This document shows positions 21,510 through 32,800 of a DNA stretch of 64,000 nucleotides, piece by piece; position 1 is the first letter of the stretch, and every line of letters starts with the position of its first letter. Below the pieces are notes generated by a model. It was given only the letters and a program-made list of their open reading frames with translations, was not told the DNA's origin and made no database searches. The translations under genes and the position numbers were made by a program. This DNA is from Pollenia angustigena (taxonomy: Eukaryota; Arthropoda; Insecta; Diptera; Polleniidae), in the NCBI GenBank assembly GCA_930367215.1, contig OV884059.1, forward strand, positions 155,432,511 to 155,496,510, given 5' to 3'.

Positions 21510-23813
21510 AACAAGTTAGAGTGCTATATTCGGCTGTGCCGAATCTTTGATACCCTCCACCGACAGTTCGAATGTTTAAGGAGTAATATCTGTATGATGT
21601 TATTATTATCTTAAACTGTGACGATTTGTTATTAATTATGGATTTAGGCGACTAAACTGTTTTCCGGTAGTAGTGTTTGTATGGGGCCTAGGGTAAATTA
21701 TGGACCGATCTTCACGAAATTTCACAGTCTTTTTCCCAGTTCTATAAAACTTTGATGTACCAAATTTTGTTAGGATAGCATTATTTTTTACGGATTTAGG
21801 CGTACTAAACTGTTTTCCGGGAGTAGGGTTTATATGGGGCCCAGGGTAAGTTATGGACCGATCTTCACGAAATAACACAATTTTATTTCTTGTCCAATAA
21901 AACTTTGATGTACCAAATTTTGTTATGATAGCATTATTTTTTACGTTTTTAGGCGTACTAAGTTGTTTTCCGGGAGTAAAGTTTATATGGGGCCTATGGT
22001 AAATTATGAACCGATCTTCACGAAAATTCAAAGATTTATTTTTAGTTCTATAAAACTTTGATGTACCAAATTTTGTTATGATAGCATTATTTTTTACGTT
22101 TTTAGGCGTACTAAGTTGTTTTCCGGAAGTAGGTTTTATATGGGGCCTATGGTAAATTATAGACCGATCTTCACGAAACTTAACAGTTTAATTTCTAGTC
22201 CTATGTAACTGTGACTTGCTAAAATTTGTAATGATAGCATTGTTAGTTAGGGTTTTAGGCTTACTATACTGATTTCCGGGAGTAGGGCTTATATGGGGCC
22301 TAGGGTAAATTATTGACGGATCTTCACAAAATTTCACAGCGTGATTTCCAGTTGAATAAAACGAACTGTTGCGAAATCTTATATCATTCTGTGCATTTTT
22401 CCATCATTTATGTTAGTTTTTGTAACAAAATTATCAATTTTTTTTAGGTGGTGGTTCCACATTTTGATTCATAGCTCAGATCCTATTGAACCCATTTTGC
22501 TGAATTTCAATCCCAAACTGCTTAGGATAACTACAAGCAATTTGACACCAAGTTTGTTGATTTCTTTTGAGTTTTTCGAAAGTGAGCGTGTTTTCAACAG
22601 ACGGACATGGCTAAATAGACTTAAAATTACTCAAGGACCCAGAATATATATACTTTATAGGGTCTGAGATGAATAGTAAAAAAGTTTCACACGGAATGAC
22701 AAACTGAATATACCCTCTTCACAACTAATTGTGGTGGAGGCACTGTTGCCAGAAGTGCAGATTTCTCTGCATTTTGCAGATTATTTCGTTGCCAAAATAG
22801 CAAAGTGAGATTTGCAGATTTTTGCTGTCAAATTGCAGGTTTTTTAAATTAATTGTGTAGACATCACTTTTCTTTATTTTCCTTTTCGTTTATTCATACA
22901 TATGTATATATATATATGTACATACATACACTTTTGGAAATATATATGTGAAATTAAAAGTTTTGACTCAAGACTTTTATTCCCAAAAATTTGCCTTTTT
23001 ATTCAAAAAATATTTGTTTTGTCATATTCATCAGCTAATGTGGAACGAATATTTAGCCAAGTAAATATTAATAAAACAAAGCAAAGAAATCGTTTAGATA
23101 AAGAATCGCTTGAAGGAATTTTGTACACAAAAGACTTTCTTAAATTAAATAAATCAAATTGTTTTAATACTCCGATACAAAATAAAATTTTACGGCAAAT
23201 GACTTCTGAAATTTACAATAAATAAATGCATAAATTATTTTAAATACGATATATGAACAATGTATTTGGATATACATTTTTATGTTTTATGTAAAAAATT
23301 ATAAATATTCAGGTATGTGATTAAAATTGATCGATTTCAAAACGATGGTTTTTAAAAGTTGTGATGAATTGCGACCAATTTTTAATTTCATTTCTGAATA
23401 AGTCTTTATTTTTTGTTCAAAAATTTATCTAACAAGAATATACAAAGAAAGTAAGAGAAAAATTTATTATAAAAAATTTTTAAAAGATACAGAAAACGAT
23501 GTTATCGGATTTAAATCGTTTTATTTTAAAAATAGTTTTCCATCAAATACCTGATCGTTTATATACTTATATAATGTTTTTCTTTTGTATATACTAAATT
23601 TTTATTTTAACGTACCAAAATGTTAAATACACCTTTTAGTTTGTTGTATGAATTCAAAAATAAGAAAAATCAATCCCAAAATAAAGTATTTTAATTTCCC
23701 AGATTTTTTTTGCAGATTTTTACATTTTTTTTTTGCAGATTTTCGAGATTTTTTGACCCAATTTTGAAGACTTTTTGGATACATTTTCTGGCAACAGTGG
23801 GTGGAGGGTATAA
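21510..23813. repeat. Family F dispersed repeat, copy 1
   Basis: Left end AACAAGTTAGAGTGCTATAT followed by a small hairpin (ATTCGGC-TGT-GCCGAAT). The right end has the hairpin around CACAACTAATTGTG and GAGGGTATAA. The body has about five tandem units of 151-153 bp between 21640 and 22340. It is split by a hAT element at 22741-23799. Other copies are at 37555-38806 (inverted) and 59500-60359. Transposon class unknown. Confidence 0.7.
22741..23799 (+). mobile_element. hAT element with C-terminal transposase remnant, inserted in family F
   Basis: Ends CACTGTTGCCAGAA and TTCTGGCAACAGTG, with a perfect 8-bp TSD GGTGGAGG (22733-22740 and 23800-23807). Plus strand 23020-23223 encodes SSANVERIFSQVN and KTKQRNRL, the hAT C-terminal dimerisation region. 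The catalytic domain is missing. 1059 bp. Subterminal GCAGATTT motifs are frequent. Confidence 0.88.
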
Positions 23814-24727
23814 AAAGATGAATTTAAGCCAGTACGATGTATGTTTGTATGGGAAATAGTTGCGTTTTAAACCGCTTCAAAGTAAAAAAATTTGTTAAAA
23901 CAATGACAATAAAAAAACACTTAACTTAAATCTATGGATCAAAGACGTCATGATAAGTTGCGATAGGATTTTTGATAAATCTTATTGACTTTCCAAAATT
24001 CGAATTACATTCCTGGATAATTCAAGGATTTAGAGGAAACCTTACACTGCAGTATAGTTTAAATTTTTTTGCTTTTTCAATATGTAAAATCAAATTTTTC
24101 ATGTAAATTGTAGTCTTGCAAAAAAAAAATCCGAGCCGAAAGGGGCAGTATTCAAATTATTTGCCGCAATTACGAGCGCCAACTTTAAAAAACAGATATC
24201 ACCTTTTGAAGTCAGCGTACACGAGTTAGCTTTACCAGTAGGGTGCCCAGCTTATTACAAATTGCAACAAGCACAGGCCAATGCACGAAAGGACAATAGG
24301 TGGTGGTTTGATTGAAACCAAAGTCTCGTGGAGGCAGCTCCTAAACACGTTTTGAAGGCAAATTTTTTTATACTTATGGTGTTTTCTTTTCTATTAAAAA
24401 AATGTTCCATTATTTTTAAAAATGTAATTTGGTATTCGTTTCTTAAAAATGCTTTGCTCTTTAAAAGGGTGGCTTGTTTTATTCCAAAAAACTCACCCTT
24501 ACAAATGGCATAAGGCATTAATCGCACTACGCCCCGTATAAATCGGCAATGTTGATAATGCCCTGTAAAAGGCTAACTTCTGCTTGTATGTAGGGCTACC
24601 AGACGAAGTTGGGAAAAAATCGCCTCTAATCAGCAATAAAAAATTTTAATTTGAATTATTTTTTTTTTCTAATATTTAATAGTAAAAAACATAAGAAAGC
24701 ATTACATTGTTGATGGTGGGTTGTCAG

Positions 24728-25603
24728 TAGGGTTGCCAACCGTACTTTATAATAAAGTATTGTACGTTATTTCGAGTAATTGTACTCTATTCTTTATGAG
24801 AAAAATAAAGTACGCGGAAAAACTTTATTTCGCATGATTAGATTTATCTAGAATTCAAAATAGATAAGTGACTCGTTTAACTAACATTTAAAACAAAATT
24901 TCAAGATTTCCATTCCTTAAGGGGGCTCCCATACAAAATGATTAATACAGACTAGAAATATATTGAAGAAAACGTACCATAACAGCCAAGGAGTCGCCTT
25001 AACAATTTCTCGAGACATACTTGTCCCTTATCACCACTTCTTAAGGCGGCTCCCATGCAAATATTGCGTTTTTTGAATAAAATCAAAAGTTGTTAACAGA
25101 TTTTAATCATTTATAGATTGTTTTGTTTGTTTTTTATATTTCTGGAAAAAATTAGAAGCATAGCTGTAATTTTTTATAGATTTTTCGCAAACAAAAATTT
25201 CGAAATGTTGCTAAAAAATTATTTTTGTTGCCAAAAAAAAGTTATGTTTCTAAAACGACTGCTCATGTTAGAATAAAATTTAACGTTTAAAGGAAATTTG
25301 GTTGCTAATTTTCTTCATTTTTTTTAGCAATTTCAATAAACTGAACCGTTTTTGAACCGGTATTGGATTCAGCGTACCCGAATTAGGTTAATGCGCCAGT
25401 TGTCCGGCTGGTTTAAAAAAAGTGTCAAATTCTAGCACAGTGTAATTGTTTGATAAAACTTGCGAAAATCAATAGAAAAAACATTTTTAAATATAACAAT
25501 AAAAAAAAATTAATTGTACTTTATTTTTATACTGTGTACTTTTTTTTCTTAACGTTTAATAATCAATGTACTTTAATTGCAACAAAAAAAGTTGGGAACC
25601 CTA
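24728..25603. mobile_element. Non-autonomous hAT element with TAG ends
   Basis: Ends TAGGGTTGCCAAC and GTTGGGAACCCTA, flanked by a perfect 8-bp TSD GTTGTCAG (24720-24727 and 25604-25611). AAAGTAC motifs lie near both ends. 876 bp, no transposase. Confidence 0.85.
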
Positions 25604-27050
25604 GTTGTCAGTGATATAAAATTTAAGTGGATTCGGTGTTATAAAATTGTTCTAAAAACAAAATCGTCAAATCTTAAAAATCCGGTGCCAATAAACCGGC
25701 AATCTTGCAAAGATATTTTCTTGTTTACATATGTATTCTATGAAAAAACAACAAAAGAAATTGGAATTTCTTCATTCATTTTGTTTTTTTATTTATTAAA
25801 TATCAAACAACAAACAAATTTTGGTTTATGTATATTTTTTTATAGTTTGAAGAACAAACTTTTTGATTTTTTATAATTAAAAAACAAATTTTAAGTCAGT
25901 TGTTGAAAACAGGGCGATCCAATTTTGTGTTTTGTTCTCGTCAAATAAGAAATTGCATTAAAAGAATGTTGGCAAGACATTTTATACATGCACCTTTTGA
26001 GAAGGTGGTATTTTTTGTAGAAAAGAAAGCACCATTAGAGATAATGTCCGCATTCTGTGTGAGCTTATCAGTTATCAGTGGTGATAAGAGTCGAATAAAC
26101 GGTTAATATATTGAAAACAATTCAAACATATAATTTTTAATTCAAGCATTTCATTTAAATAAGATCTAAAAGAATACTTGTCCTACCCGTCAAAAACTTT
26201 TCGTACAAAGTACCGTTTTTTGTAATGAGAAGTTCTGTTATTTGGATGTTCCGTTTTTAAGCTCATTTGAATTCTACAACAAGAACCTTATTTGTAAGTA
26301 AAAACATTTGCGGGAGTTTTTTTGTAAAACAACTGTAACTTGTTGCCTCACTCTCGTGTAAACAACGAATAAATACCAGAGTTCAGAGAAATTCAAATGT
26401 GAACGCTCATATTCAACCATTCTTGAATTTTTTCATAAATGAAAAATGTAAAATATGTAACTTTTTTTCACAGTCATGAATGAATTGTTAATATTTCGCC
26501 AAATTCATTCATGTTTTTGAGGAAAAATCCAATTTTGCCTTTCTTCATTCATGAAAAATGAGGAAAAAAAAAGTTTTAGAAACGATCCTCACTAGTAATG
26601 TTGTTGTTGCTTGACAGTTTGCATGACCACAGCTCGAAATGACTGTGTGTATTTGTTTGTGTAAAATATTTTTGGTATAGGCAACCAGCCGAAGTGTCTG
26701 TTGGATTTTTTGTAAGAAAACATTATTGAAAAAAAATTAAAAGAACTGCACATATCGTCCGTCATCTTGAATGCAGAATTATGTAACATCACATTTCATA
26801 ATTTTACATGCAAAGCAGACAACTTTGTAAAATGTTTATGAGATTTATAAGCAATTTTAAATATTTCAGCTAAAAATGCGATTATTATTATTTTTTAAGT
26901 TGTGTATGTTGCGTTATATAAATTTGTAATTTTCAGAAACAAAAAGACGTATCATCAACGAAAGTATACATATTAGTATTAAGTAAAACAAACATTTAAA
27001 ATATTAAATAATTAAATATTTGTGTTAAATTACCGGAAAAATAGGATATA

Positions 27051-27367
27051 AGTTAACAAATAATAAGTTAAAAATACTAAAAATAAAGTTCCCACATTCC
27101 ATCAGTCATAAATGCTGACAACGCGTCTGGAGTTTGAATGTGGGAACCAAACAATTGTGAAATTGGAAATGAGGTAAACAAAAGTGTCAACTTACAGCAC
27201 ATGCGGACGACGAATGCACAACGGCAGCAGCGACAACATTTTTAGAATATAATCTAAGCTTTTACTTTATTTCTTTGCATTTCAATTAATTAAATAAAGA
27301 CAAACAAACGTGTTGCAGAAGCAACACGCTTTTTTAAAAATTAATTTAAACTCGTCTTGTTTTAATT
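27051..27367 (+). repeat. 5' LTR
   Basis: 317 bp, AGTTAAC...TTTTAATT, apparently identical to the 3' LTR. It contains a perfect 12-bp inverted pair (27088-27099 and 27136-27147), AATAAA at 27293-27298 and an 8-bp stem with AGAA loop at 27309-27328. No clear TATA box; an Inr-like promoter is likely as in other errantiviruses (inference). Confidence 0.95.
27088..27147. promoter_or_regulatory. 12-bp inverted pair in LTR U3
   Basis: GTTCCCACATTC at 27088-27099 and its exact complement at 27136-27147, separated by 36 bp and repeated identically in the 3' LTR. It could be paired sites for a DNA-binding protein or an RNA stem; the function is unknown. Confidence 0.5.
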
Positions 27368-27384
27368 GGCGCCCGAGCAGGGAC
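27367..27384 (+). other. Primer-binding site (tRNA-Lys type)
   Basis: TGGCGCCCGAGCAGGGAC, overlapping the last base of the LTR. It differs by one base from the site complementary to the 3' end of tRNA-Lys(UUU) used by several retroviruses. Confidence 0.85.
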
Positions 27385-28403
27385 CCCTAAAAAAGGTCCT
27401 TAATCGAAAGCCTTGGCGTGACTCCCGAGTACTAGTCGAAAGGGGGCGACTCGACGTCGCGGTCCACCAAGCCGTTGTGAAATAAGGATTAGTCTTAGTG
27501 AAACAAAATGATTGTGAAAAATATGAAATAATAAAATATAAAAAAAAATTATATTAAAAAGTATAAAAAATACAAAAATTAAAATTATGAAAAATTTATT
27601 GTGGAAAATAAAAATGGAAATTAAAGTAAAATAAAATTAGAGTAAAAAGCTCTGTGAAATATTAAAATATAAAATTTATTGTGGAGAGTAAAAATTAAAA
27701 TTCAAAGGAAAAAATACTTGTGAAATATTAAAAATTAAAATTTAAATAAATTAAGAAATATTAATATGAAAAAAAAATCTTTTTAAAAAAAAAGAAAATA
27801 TAAAATTTTTTGTGGAGAGTAAAAATTAAAATTTAAAAGGAAAAAATCCATGTGAAATATTTAAATATAAAATTTATTGTAGAGAATAAAAATTAAAATT
27901 TATACGAAGAAATATAAAAATAAAAAATTTTTTTTTTAAATTGTGAATTTTAAATTAAATGAAAGAAATGGAAAAAGCTTTGTGAAATATAAAAATATAA
28001 GAATTAAAAAATTGTGAAAATTAAAAATAAATTTTTTAAAAAAAGAAAACCAAGAAATAAGATTTATATTAAAAGAAATATATGTTAATTTTTAAGAAAT
28101 TCTGTGACTAGGAAAAGGAATAAAGCAAATTTAACTAAAAAATTATTGATATTAAAAATTAAAATTGAAATTTCAGTGGTCATTAAAAACTTTTCTTAAG
28201 GAAATATTTAATTTAATAATTGTTTGTGGAACTCTGATACTGGTCATACAAGGATATTTCAAAGATGACTGAATGGCTTTGGTAAGTGACATTTGTTAAT
28301 TGTTCAATCAAAAAAGTAAACAGCTTAACCCGAAAAACGCTTTATAAAAAATATCCTACCTCCCTTAATTTCTCCGTGTAAAGAGTGAGGAAAAAAGAAC
28401 AAG
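27385..28403 (+). repeat. A-rich leader with imperfect repeats
   Basis: About 1 kb without a long frame. Between about 27590 and 28010 a unit containing TTTATTGTGGAGAGTAAAAA and a TGTGAAATATTAAAA block recurs roughly four times with drift. A small ATG-containing exon and splice donor GTAAGT lie at 28265-28282. Confidence 0.7.
28282..28287 (+). promoter_or_regulatory. Candidate splice donor for the env mRNA
   Basis: GGTAAGT, with an ATG 17 nt upstream at 28265. Pairing with the acceptor at 33103-33104 keeps the env frame open, as errantivirus env mRNAs are known to be spliced. The short leader gained would be rich in hydrophobic residues, compatible with a signal peptide that the env frame itself lacks. 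Confidence 0.65.
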
Positions 28404-29879
28404 ATGCCAGACGAAACAGTAGAACAACTAACTTCAAGACTGCAACAGTCACTTACAATAAATAGTAGTGCAGGTTCAAGAAATACGACAGGACTTACAG
28501 AAGTTCAAAGATCACAGATTAGGGAAGTAGTAGACGAAGTGCTCAGAGCTTCTGCTGAGAGTGTACCGGATGAGGGCCACGATGTACCAATAGGAACGCT
28601 AGCGAACAGATTGGACGAACTTGACAAGGTACCGGATCTTGCCAAGTCCTTAAGAGAATTTTCGGGGAAACCCGGAGAGTTCAATTCTTGGCGGAAATCA
28701 GTAGATAGGGTACTGGAGTTATACGCTCCTTTAATAGGTACGGGAAGATACTATGCAATCCTGCATACTATCCGCACTAAAATTATAGGTGAAGCGGATA
28801 CCGCCTTAGAGTCCTACAGGACACCCCTCGACTGGGGAAGAATTAAGAAATGCCTAATGCTCCATTATTCTGATAGGAGAGACATCGGTACTTTAGAGTA
28901 CCAGATGACGGTTCTATGTCAGAGGGGTAGAAGCATCACCGAATTTTATCATATTGTTTACCAACATTTGTCTATCCTGCTGGATAAAGTAGCCTGTTTA
29001 GACTTGGATGAGTCCAGTTTGCGAGCACTCACCAATACCTATAGAGACAAGGCCCTGGATACGTTTGTTAGGGGCCTCAATGGGGATCTTCCACGATTAT
29101 TCAGCGTGAGAGAGCCAACTTCGCTTCCACAAGCTTTACATATTTGCCTTAAATTGGACAACATGTCCTTCCGCATGAATCATGCTCATGCTCGATTCCC
29201 TGGTAATAACGAAAGAGCGGTATTAAGTCCTCCTAAAAAGTTCTACCCTGAACTTGCACACGTAGGAAGCATGGCACGAGCAAGGCCACTTCCTCCTCCT
29301 AGAAGTGCTCCCTTTTCAAATTTTAATCCTTCATACAACCCCAATTTTCGTCCAAACTTCCAAATGAACAGAAATACCCCGAATCAGTTTCCGAGCCGAC
29401 CATTCCCAACTCAAACACAGGAACGAAATTTTAATAACCCATATTCCCCAACTCAAACACAGGAACGAAATTTTAATAACCCATATGCACAAAACAGTTC
29501 ACAGGTCCAAGGACCTGTACCAATGGAAGTTGATAGGTCCATACAAACTGGACAGGTAAATTATGCGAATAGAATGCCATTTAACTTGACTTACAAAAGG
29601 CCACATGGATCCTTCCAAGGTCCTGCAAACAAGGTTCAGAGGAATTTTCACTTAGAAACCGGAGGCAGGGGAGCCCAGGATGAACCAGCGCACGAAGCTT
29701 CACAATATGATGATACAGCAAATGGATACTCGGAATATGCAACTTACGATGAGGTATCCAGGTATGAAAATGTGGAGGATTTGTCCTCTCGCTTTGATGA
29801 CAAAGGTGACGAAACGGAAAATGCATGTGGACAATATTCCATAGATGATTTAAATGCAGACCTAAATTTTTTTGGTTAA
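28404..29879 (+). CDS. gag: Errantivirus Gag
   Basis: 491-residue structural polyprotein that would form the particle and bind genomic RNA. The middle part (FSGKPGEFNSWRKSVDRVL, about residues 90-110, onward) looks like the gypsy-type Gag core. No CCHC zinc knuckle is seen, as is usual in errantivirus Gags; instead the C-terminal third is rich in Arg, Asn, Pro and Phe. A 42-bp tandem duplication (29405-29446, 29447-29488) repeats 14 residues containing TQTQERNFNNPY. The last codons overlap pol, reached by -1 frameshifting. The frame is open throughout. Confidence 0.93.
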   Translation: MPDETVEQLTSRLQQSLTINSSAGSRNTTGLTEVQRSQIREVVDEVLRASAESVPDEGHDVPIGTLANRLDELDKVPDLAKSLREFSGKPGEFNSWRKSVDRVLELYAPLIGTGRYYAILHTIRTKIIGEADTALESYRTPLDWGRIKKCLMLHYSDRRDIGTLEYQMTVLCQRGRSITEFYHIVYQHLSILLDKVACLDLDESSLRALTNTYRDKALDTFVRGLNGDLPRLFSVREPTSLPQALHICLKLDNMSFRMNHAHARFPGNNERAVLSPPKKFYPELAHVGSMARARPLPPPRSAPFSNFNPSYNPNFRPNFQMNRNTPNQFPSRPFPTQTQERNFNNPYSPTQTQERNFNNPYAQNSSQVQGPVPMEVDRSIQTGQVNYANRMPFNLTYKRPHGSFQGPANKVQRNFHLETGGRGAQDEPAHEASQYDDTANGYSEYATYDEVSRYENVEDLSSRFDDKGDETENACGQYSIDDLNADLNFFG

Positions 29880-32800
29880 ACAGTTCCTCCTTACCTTACT
29901 TTAAGGTAAATTTGAGGAACGGGCAAATACTTAAATTTCTTTTAGACACTGGTAGTAACAAAAATTATATAAAATCTGGCTTAATAAAAAATCCTCTTCA
30001 AAATACAGACAATTTCTTCGCAAAATCAATATCCGGAGACGTCGAAATTACCCAACATACACTATTTAATCTATTTGGTCCTTTAAACAAACCAATCAAG
30101 TTCTTCCATCTTCCGGGATTACGAACTTTTGATGCAATCCTAGGAAATGACACTTTAAAAGATCTTTCTGCTGTAATTTATACGTCAAAAGGCTTCTTCA
30201 CCGTTGAAGGGAATATTAAAATACCAATTTACCAATATTGTTCCAATGACGTTAATAATCTAAACATTAGACTGGGGCATCTTTCAGATTTTCAATCAGA
30301 CTCATTAATTAATGTAATAAATAGACATAAGACCCTTTTTGCAGACCCCGATGATAGATTAACTTACACTACACGTGTTGTAGGAGAGATAAGAACAACT
30401 ACAGATAAACCTACCTACACCAGAACTTACCCTTACCCCTTGTCGTTAAAGGATGTGGTAGATAAAGAGATTCAAAAATTGCTGAACGATGGGATCATAA
30501 GACCATCCCGATCTCCTTACAATTCTCCTATTTGGGTGGTACCCAAAAAACAGGACGCATCAGGTGAGAAAAAATACAGAGTAGTGGTAGATTTCAGGAA
30601 ACTGAATGAAATCACTATCGCTGACAAATATCCAATCCCAGAAATAAGCGAAGTCTTAGGACGTTTGGGAGGAAACAAGTTCTTCACAGTAATCGATCTT
30701 AAAAGCGGGTTTCATCAAATCCCGCTCAAAGAGTCAGATATCGAAAAAACGGCATTTTCCATTAACAATGGAAAGTATGAGTTTACAAGACTCCCATTCG
30801 GGCTGAAAAATGCGCCCGCCATCTTCCAGAGAGCTCTTGATGATATTCTTCACAATTTCATAGGGAAAATTTGTTTCGTCTACATAGACGATATCATTAT
30901 TTTCAGTAAGGACGAAAAATCTCACGTGCAGAACTTAGATGAAATATTTAGAACATTAAACGCCGCCCACATGAAGGTTCAGTTAAATAAATGCGAATTT
31001 TTCAAGAACGAAGTAGAATTCTTGGGTTTTGTGGTGTCTGAAAATGGTTTAAAGCCTAATCCAACTAAAGTTGAAGCCATAACTAAATTTCCATATCCCG
31101 GCACACTTAAGGATTTACGTTCTCTGCTTGGTCTTTTTAGCTATTATCGCCGATTTATCAAAGGATTTGCTGACTTGGCAAAACCACTTACACAAATGTT
31201 GAGAGGGTCACATGGCAGAGTCTCTAGAACTGAATCAAGTAGAATAAAAATATCAGTGGGAGACTTAGAGAAGGAAGCCATTGACAAGCTCAAAAATGCT
31301 CTTATGTCACAAGAAGTTATATTGTCTTACCCTAATTTTGAAAAGGAATTCCACCTTACAACCGATGCATCGAATATTGCTATCGGAGCGGTATTGAGTC
31401 AGGAAGATCGACCCATAACCTTTATTTCCAGGACTCTATCAAAGGAAGAGGAAAACTATGCTACAAATGAAAGGGAAATGCTGGCCATAGTTTGGGCTCT
31501 GCAGAACCTCAGAAACTACTTATATGGCATTGCAAAAGTGGTGATATTTACGGATCATCAGCCTCTAACCTATGCACTCAGCAATAAGAATAGTAATGCA
31601 AAAATTAAAAGGTGGAAAGCAATCTTGGAGGAATACAATCATGAAATCCGATATAAGCCTGGAAAAACCAACGTAGTTGCCGACGCACTTTCTCGTCCTT
31701 CTACAACAAATGTTAATACTTTAACTGGAATTGTTCACAGTGCTGGAAGTTCAGCAGAAAATCTAATACCTTGTCCTTCTACAACAAATGTTAATACTTT
31801 AACTGGAACTGTTCACAGTGCTGAAAGTTCAGCAGAAAATTTAATACCTAGTGTAGAAGTTCCAATAAACGTATTTAGAAATCAATTGTTCCTTTCTTTG
31901 GACGACGTTCCTTCTTACCAGTTTCAGATAATATTTCCAGGTTATCATAGACACACAATCATAAAAAGGGATTATGGCCCAGGAAATTTGGTCACCATAC
32001 TAAAGAGGTATCTTAATACCTCTGTCATTAACTGCATTAAAGCACCTGAACCCATTATGGGAAAAATACAGGAAGTGTACCCCGATCACTTTTCAAATTA
32101 TAAAACGCGCTTCTCACAACTTGTTGTACACGACGTGACCTCTGAATCTGACCAAGAAAATATAATTATTGACACCCATAAACGCGCCCACCGTAATGCA
32201 CTTGAAAATAAAAGCCACATATTGGAAAAATATTATTTCCCAGGAATGCTTGCCAAGATTAAGAGAGTAGTAAAGTTATGCAGCATTTGCAAAAAGAATA
32301 AATATGAGCGCCACCCAGCGACACCTCAGCTAAACCAAACACCAATTCCAACTTATACCGGACAGATTATTCATATTGACATTTTTTCTACGGATAAAAA
32401 ATTAATCATGACCTGTTTAGATAAATTTTCAAAATTCGCTCAAGCAAGAATTCTTAACGGAAAATCAATTGAGGATGTCCGGAAGCCTCTAAGAGAACTA
32501 ATTTTTTATTTTGGTGTTCCGAAAACTATTGTAATTGATAATGAAAAATCCCTTAACTCTGCTTCTCTTATGTTCATGATGAAGGACGAATTGGGAATAG
32601 AAGTTTTTACGACACCTCCGTATAGAAGTGAAGCAAACGGCCAAGTCGAGCGCTTTCACTCAACACTTGCAGAGCTCTTGAGGTGCTTAAAGGATGAAGC
32701 AATTTGCAGGAATTTTGAGGAACTTCTCGAAAGAGCTGTTAATGAATACAATCATTCAGTGCATTCCACGATTGGAAGAAAACCCGTTGACATGTTTTTT

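Noticed and set aside
22902..23225. Host gene with hAT-like domain
   Set aside because: It lies wholly between perfect hAT ends with an 8-bp TSD and keeps only the dimerisation tail, so it is a transposon remnant.
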